DNA of 9,187 nucleotides from Treponema sp. (GTDB lineage: Bacteria > Spirochaetota > Spirochaetia > Treponematales > Breznakiellaceae). Both the position numbers and the translations under genes were made by a program. Positions 5,813 through 9,187 of the stretch are shown here, piece after piece. The notes below the pieces were generated by a model. It worked only from the letters and a program-made list of their open reading frames with translations, was not told the origin of the DNA and ran no database searches. The stretch spans positions 1-9,187 of the forward strand of contig JAIROE010000294.1 of the NCBI GenBank assembly GCA_031257715.1, in the 5' to 3' direction. The number at the start of each line of letters is the position of its first letter. Position 1 is the stretch's first letter.

Positions 5813-6757
5813 TCAGCCTGCCGCCGGATCGTAGATCTTTCCGCTTGCGGCGGGCGCGTGGCTTCTTCCCATGAAGAGCAGCACGAGCAGGGTAATCACG
5901 TAGGGTATCATGCTTAAAAGATGAACCGATACCGAAAGGCCGAATTTGGGATTCCCCAGTGTCAGGGACAGGGACTTGCAAAAGCCGAAGAGCAGGCACG
6001 CCAGTACGGTGTTTTTCGGCCTGAATTTGCCGAAGATGACGGCGGCTATGGCGATGAACCCCTGGCCGGAAATTATCGACGGGAAAAAATAGGATACCGT
6101 TGACAGCGGTATAACCGCGCCGCCGAGGGCGGCCAGTGTTCCCGAAAGGAGCACGCAGAAGTACCGTACTCCGAAGACGCCGATCCCCAGCGTCGCGGCT
6201 GCCCGGGGATGTTCGCCCACGGCGCGTATGCGCAGCCCCAGTCTCGTCCTGAAAAGCAGAAACCATATTCCCGCGGCCAGAAGCAGGCAGAAATAAACGG
6301 AGACATAATTCTTCAACACATAATCGGGGAAGGAACTTTCGGGGAAAATATTTCCAAATACCACGGGAAGTTTCCCCGCAAGATCCACCGGTTTGGTCTG
6401 GGTTGAACCTTCGAAGATCGCCTTGCAGAAATAGATCGCGGCCCCCGGAGCCAGAAGGTTTACCGCGATTCCCGAGATGGTTTGATCCGCCCTGAAGGTG
6501 ATGGAAGCCAGTGCGTGCAGCAGGCCGAAGAAACAGCCCGCGGCCGCGCCGGCAAGAAGGCCCAGCCAGGGATTTCCGGTGATGACGGAAACCGCCGCGC
6601 AGGCAAACGCCCCTATGGTCATCTGGCCTTCGATGCCTATATTCACCACCCCGGATGTCTCACTCATGATACTGCCCATGCCGGCGATGATGAGGGGCGC
6701 GCCGTAGGTCAATGTGGAACTTATCAGGAGTCCGATGTCGGAAGCGCTCAGTATCAC
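5813..6757 (-). CDS. ABC transporter permease, BmpA/NupQ (PnrE/RfuD) type
   Basis: A 314-residue, very hydrophobic inner-membrane protein of the BPD_transp_2 family with about eight to ten predicted membrane segments. The family motif GVVNIGIEGQMTIGA lies at residues 36-50, and the C-terminal half has SGQGFIAIAAVIFGKF, both typical of the second permease of nucleoside or riboflavin importers. It would form a heterodimeric channel with the preceding permease and be driven by the ATPase of the same operon. The start is GTG (6757-6755), overlapping the upstream TGA as GTGA, with a GGGAGG site 5 nt before it; MILSASDIG is the expected short N-terminus. It is the last gene of the visible operon and converges on the GH43 gene. 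The substrate is most likely nucleosides by family; riboflavin importers in Treponema use the same permease type and cannot be excluded. Confidence 0.9.
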   Translation of the reverse strand: MILSASDIGLLISSTLTYGAPLIIAGMGSIMSETSGVVNIGIEGQMTIGAFACAAVSVITGNPWLGLLAGAAAGCFFGLLHALASITFRADQTISGIAVNLLAPGAAIYFCKAIFEGSTQTKPVDLAGKLPVVFGNIFPESSFPDYVLKNYVSVYFCLLLAAGIWFLLFRTRLGLRIRAVGEHPRAAATLGIGVFGVRYFCVLLSGTLAALGGAVIPLSTVSYFFPSIISGQGFIAIAAVIFGKFRPKNTVLACLLFGFCKSLSLTLGNPKFGLSVSVHLLSMIPYVITLLVLLFMGRSHAPAASGKIYDPAAG

Positions 6758-7824
6758 AGGGGCCTCCCGGTTTTTTTCGCCCTGATGAAGCGTACGAAGA
6801 ACCTGAATGCACCCATGATTGCAATGGAATAAATGATCACGCCGATGATCACATTGATAAGTTCGCTGGGAGCGCCGATAGTGTTGAGCTTGCTGCCCCC
6901 GTATTTGAGGCCGCCGTAGAACAGCCCCGCGAAAAGGGCGCCTATGGGATTGATGCCGCCTATCATCGACACCGATATGCCGTCAAAGCCGTAGCCTTCC
7001 TGTGCGGCAAGCTGGGTGATTTTGCCGACAACGCCCAGCACCTGCACGGCGCCGCCAAGGCCGGCAAGGCAGCCCGAAATGCCCATGCTCAGGGCGATGG
7101 ATCTTCCCACATAGATTCCTCCGTATTTGGCGGCGTCCCGGTTAAAGCCCACCGCCCGCAGATTAAATCCCAGCGTGGTTTTGTTGAGGATGATCCAGCA
7201 GATGAACACCGCCGCCGGCATAAGGAGCATTCCCCAGTGTATGCGCACCGTACCGAATATATCACGGAATGCGTTTGTGGAGATTCGGGATGTTTCAACA
7301 ATATCCATTGAGGCGGTGGAATTGGGCTTCTTGAAGGCCGGAGACATGACCAGAAAATTGGAAAGGTAAAAAGCGATCCAGTTCAGCATGATGGTTACGA
7401 TAACTTCGTGAATCCCTTTATATGCCTTGAGCAGGCCGGCAATGGCCCCCCAAAGCGCCCCGGCAAGCCCGCCCGCCAGTACGCAGACAATCCCGTGAAT
7501 TCCCGCGGGCATGGGGAGGAGAATGCTCACCGCCAGCGCGGTGATGCCGCCGATGATGTACTGGCCTTCGGCCCCTATATTGAAGAGTCCTGTCTTGAAG
7601 GCGAATGTCACCGAAAGGCCGGTGAAGATGATGGGAGTAGCGTACTGTACCGCGTACATGAGCATTTTCCATGATCCGAAAATTCCCTGAAAAAGAACCC
7701 CATATGCCGAAAAAGGATTGAAGCCGGTAAGAAGCAGTATCACCGAACCGAAGAGAAGCCCGATGAAAATTGCCAGAAGAGTGTAGAGGAAGGTATCGTT
7801 CCATATCCGCTTAATGGCTTTCAT
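6754..7824 (-). CDS. ABC transporter permease, BmpA/NupP (PnrD/RfuC) type
   Basis: A 356-residue polytopic membrane protein of the BPD_transp_2 family. It begins with a short positively charged tail (MKAIKRIWND) and a first membrane segment at about 11-33. Family landmarks follow in order: KTGLFNIGAEGQYIIGG (78-93), GIHEVIVTIMLNWIAFYL (137-154), and near the C-terminus GFDGISVSMIGGINPIGALFAGL. These mark the longer, first permease of the nucleoside/riboflavin importers. The ATG at 7824-7822 has GGGAGG 8 nt upstream and lies inside the end of the ATPase gene (14-nt overlap); its TGA overlaps the GTG of the next permease by 4 nt. The three genes are therefore almost certainly one transcript and stoichiometrically coupled. 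A basic tail, IRAKKTGRPL, ends the protein on what should be the cytoplasmic side. Confidence 0.91.
   Translation of the reverse strand: MKAIKRIWNDTFLYTLLAIFIGLLFGSVILLLTGFNPFSAYGVLFQGIFGSWKMLMYAVQYATPIIFTGLSVTFAFKTGLFNIGAEGQYIIGGITALAVSILLPMPAGIHGIVCVLAGGLAGALWGAIAGLLKAYKGIHEVIVTIMLNWIAFYLSNFLVMSPAFKKPNSTASMDIVETSRISTNAFRDIFGTVRIHWGMLLMPAAVFICWIILNKTTLGFNLRAVGFNRDAAKYGGIYVGRSIALSMGISGCLAGLGGAVQVLGVVGKITQLAAQEGYGFDGISVSMIGGINPIGALFAGLFYGGLKYGGSKLNTIGAPSELINVIIGVIIYSIAIMGAFRFFVRFIRAKKTGRPL
6763..6768 (-). promoter_or_regulatory. Shine-Dalgarno site fixing the GTG start of the second permease
   Basis: GGGAGG on the minus strand lies 5 nt before the GTG at 6757-6755, inside the last codons of the upstream permease gene. 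It supports translational coupling and use of a non-ATG start. Confidence 0.75.
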
Positions 7825-9187
7825 TCGCCCTGCCTCCCGCCATCATGAGTCCCAGCCCGGACTGATCCGCCCTGTCCCCGGCAACGCTGCCCGCAATTTT
7901 TCCCCGGAACATAACGTCAATGCGGTCCGAAAGGTTCATGATCTCGGACAGCTCAAAGGACACAAGAAGCACCGCCTTCCCGGCGTCACGCTGGGCGACT
8001 ATATAGCGGTGCACATACTCAATGGCCCCGACATCAAGCCCCCGCGTGGGATTCACGCAGATGAGCAGTTCCTTGTTGTTGGTAACCTCCCGTGCAATGA
8101 TCACCTTTTGCTGATTTCCCCCGGAAAGGCTCCCCGCCTTGTGTGCCTCGCAGCCGGCCGGCCTGATGTCGAATTTTTCTATGAGCCTTTTGGCATGGGC
8201 GGAAATATTGTTCCTGCGGAGAAAACCGCGCCCTGAAAATTCCTTCTCTTTTATATTCTGAAGCACCATGTTTTCCGCCACGGAAAAATCAAGAATAAGG
8301 CCGTGCCTGTGTCTGTCTTCGGGAATTGACGAAACGCCGCTTTCAAAGATGAAGCGCGGCATCTTGTTGAAAATATTCTTTCCCAACAGGGTGATGGAAC
8401 CCGATTCAGCCTTGCGAAGGCCCGTCAGAACCGACACAAGCTCCGACTGACCGTTGCCGTCAACGCCGGCAATGCCGACAATTTCACCGGCGTGCACCGA
8501 AAGGCTGAGCCCGTTTACCGCGGGGTGGCCCCAGTAATCATTTGCCCCAAGATTCTCAACCGTCAACACCGGCTTTCCGGGAACGGCGGTTTTTTTCTGC
8601 GTGGTAAATTCCACCGCGCGTCCCACCATCATGGAGGCAAGCTCCTGTTCCGTCACGTCGGACACTGCGACGGTGTCTATTATTTTGCCCGCGCGTATGA
8701 TCGTGCAGGTATCCGCCATGGATTTTATTTCCGAAAGTTTATGGGTAATGATGATTACCGTTTTCCCCTCTTTCACCAGGTTGTTCATGATCGTTCCCAG
8801 ATCGCCGATCTCCTGGGGGGTAAGGGAAGCGGTCGGCTCGTCGAGGATAAGAAGCTCCGCGCCGCGGTAAAGCACTTTGAGAATTTCCGTCCGCTGCTGC
8901 ATGCCGACCGATATGTTTTCCACACGGGCATCGGGATCGACATTCAACTCGTAATGATTGATAAGGGCCTTTACGTCGGCCCCGGCTTTTTCGGCATCGA
9001 TGATTCCGCCGCCCTTTACGGGCTCCTGTCCCAGGATGATGTTTTCCGTGACCGTGAAGGGGGGTACCAGCATGAAGTGCTGATGGACCATGCCTATGCC
9101 GTACTCGATGGCCCGGGACGGAGATGCGATGTGGGCCTTTTCTCCCTTGATGAAAATATCCCCTGATGTGGGCTGGAGCAGTCCGTA
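7811..9187 (-). CDS. ABC transporter ATPase, BmpA/NupO (PnrC/RfuB) type, 5' end outside the window
   Basis: This tandem-NBD ATPase, of a class usually about 500-520 residues, is open to the window edge; 458 residues are visible. The first Walker A is beyond the edge. The Q-loop (GMVHQHFMLVPPFTV, Gln36 of the visible part), signature SVGMQQR, Walker B LLILDEPTASL with Glu117, and the H-loop His (THKLSE) are intact. The second domain is degenerate, as usual in this family: its P-loop reads GVDGNGQSE with Gln for Lys, its Walker B reads LLICVNPTRGLD without the catalytic Glu, and SFELSE replaces the H-loop His. Its signature LSGGNQQK is intact. Hydrolysis should thus rest on the first Walker B/H-loop site. 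The protein ends GGRANESH (TAA) 14 nt beyond the start of the permease gene. A BMP-family binding lipoprotein is expected beyond the right edge. Confidence 0.93.
   Translation of the reverse strand, partial: YGLLQPTSGDIFIKGEKAHIASPSRAIEYGIGMVHQHFMLVPPFTVTENIILGQEPVKGGGIIDAEKAGADVKALINHYELNVDPDARVENISVGMQQRTEILKVLYRGAELLILDEPTASLTPQEIGDLGTIMNNLVKEGKTVIIITHKLSEIKSMADTCTIIRAGKIIDTVAVSDVTEQELASMMVGRAVEFTTQKKTAVPGKPVLTVENLGANDYWGHPAVNGLSLSVHAGEIVGIAGVDGNGQSELVSVLTGLRKAESGSITLLGKNIFNKMPRFIFESGVSSIPEDRHRHGLILDFSVAENMVLQNIKEKEFSGRGFLRRNNISAHAKRLIEKFDIRPAGCEAHKAGSLSGGNQQKVIIAREVTNNKELLICVNPTRGLDVGAIEYVHRYIVAQRDAGKAVLLVSFELSEIMNLSDRIDVMFRGKIAGSVAGDRADQSGLGLMMAGGRANESH

Noticed and set aside
8492..9166. 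A 224-codon plus-strand open frame opposite the ATPase
   Set aside because: The minus strand carries the conserved ABC motifs. The plus-strand product is His/Arg/Gly-rich and featureless.

Overview
The window looks like a bacterial chromosome segment from a gut-type spirochaete, most likely a Treponema-like organism. This is inferred from the style of the proteins: the Ssb N-terminus, a NupOPQ/Rfu-type transporter, an RlhA-like U32 protein and a cytoplasmic GH43 xylosidase. GC content is in the mid-50s % by eye. No rRNA, tRNA, CRISPR array, insertion sequence or phage gene was found. The taxon is a guess of moderate confidence; the gene families are much firmer.

Layout. (1) 1-962, minus strand: the NfnA-type FAD/NAD and [2Fe-2S] subunit, overlapping by ATGA the first 38 codons of its NfnB/GltA-like partner, which runs off the window. 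Together they would form an NADH-dependent reduced-ferredoxin:NADP+ oxidoreductase or a related GltA-linked flavoprotein. (2) 1118-1741, plus strand: a decayed patch in which the first ~27 codons of an ssb gene run in frame into a headless LacI-family sugar-binding domain interrupted by TGA. (3) 1708-3828, minus strand: a large U32 (collagenase-like/RlhA-type) protein whose 3' end overlaps the LacI remnant tail to tail. (4) 3829-4121: a divergent intergenic region holding two candidate promoters, a degenerate 21-bp repeat array and a 16-bp perfect palindrome. (5) 4122-5776, plus strand: a full-length GH43 beta-xylosidase broken by a one-base frameshift that separates the catalytic general acid from the other two catalytic residues. 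(6) 5813-9187, minus strand: a tightly overlapping BmpA/NupOPQ-type ABC importer (ATPase, permease, permease), with the ATPase cut by the window end.

Metabolic reading. The Nfn pair balances NADH, ferredoxin and NADPH in fermentative anaerobes. The xylosidase would have hydrolysed imported xylo-oligosaccharides inside the cell. The ABC importer most likely brings in nucleosides, with riboflavin as an alternative. These are separate units, not one pathway.

The most unusual signals are regulatory and evolutionary. Two genes (nfnA and U32) have a -10 hexamer exactly 6 nt before the ATG and no Shine-Dalgarno, which predicts leaderless mRNAs. The ssb-lacI mosaic and the frameshifted xylosidase point to gene decay in this stretch. 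I did not find a convincing new multi-gene system.
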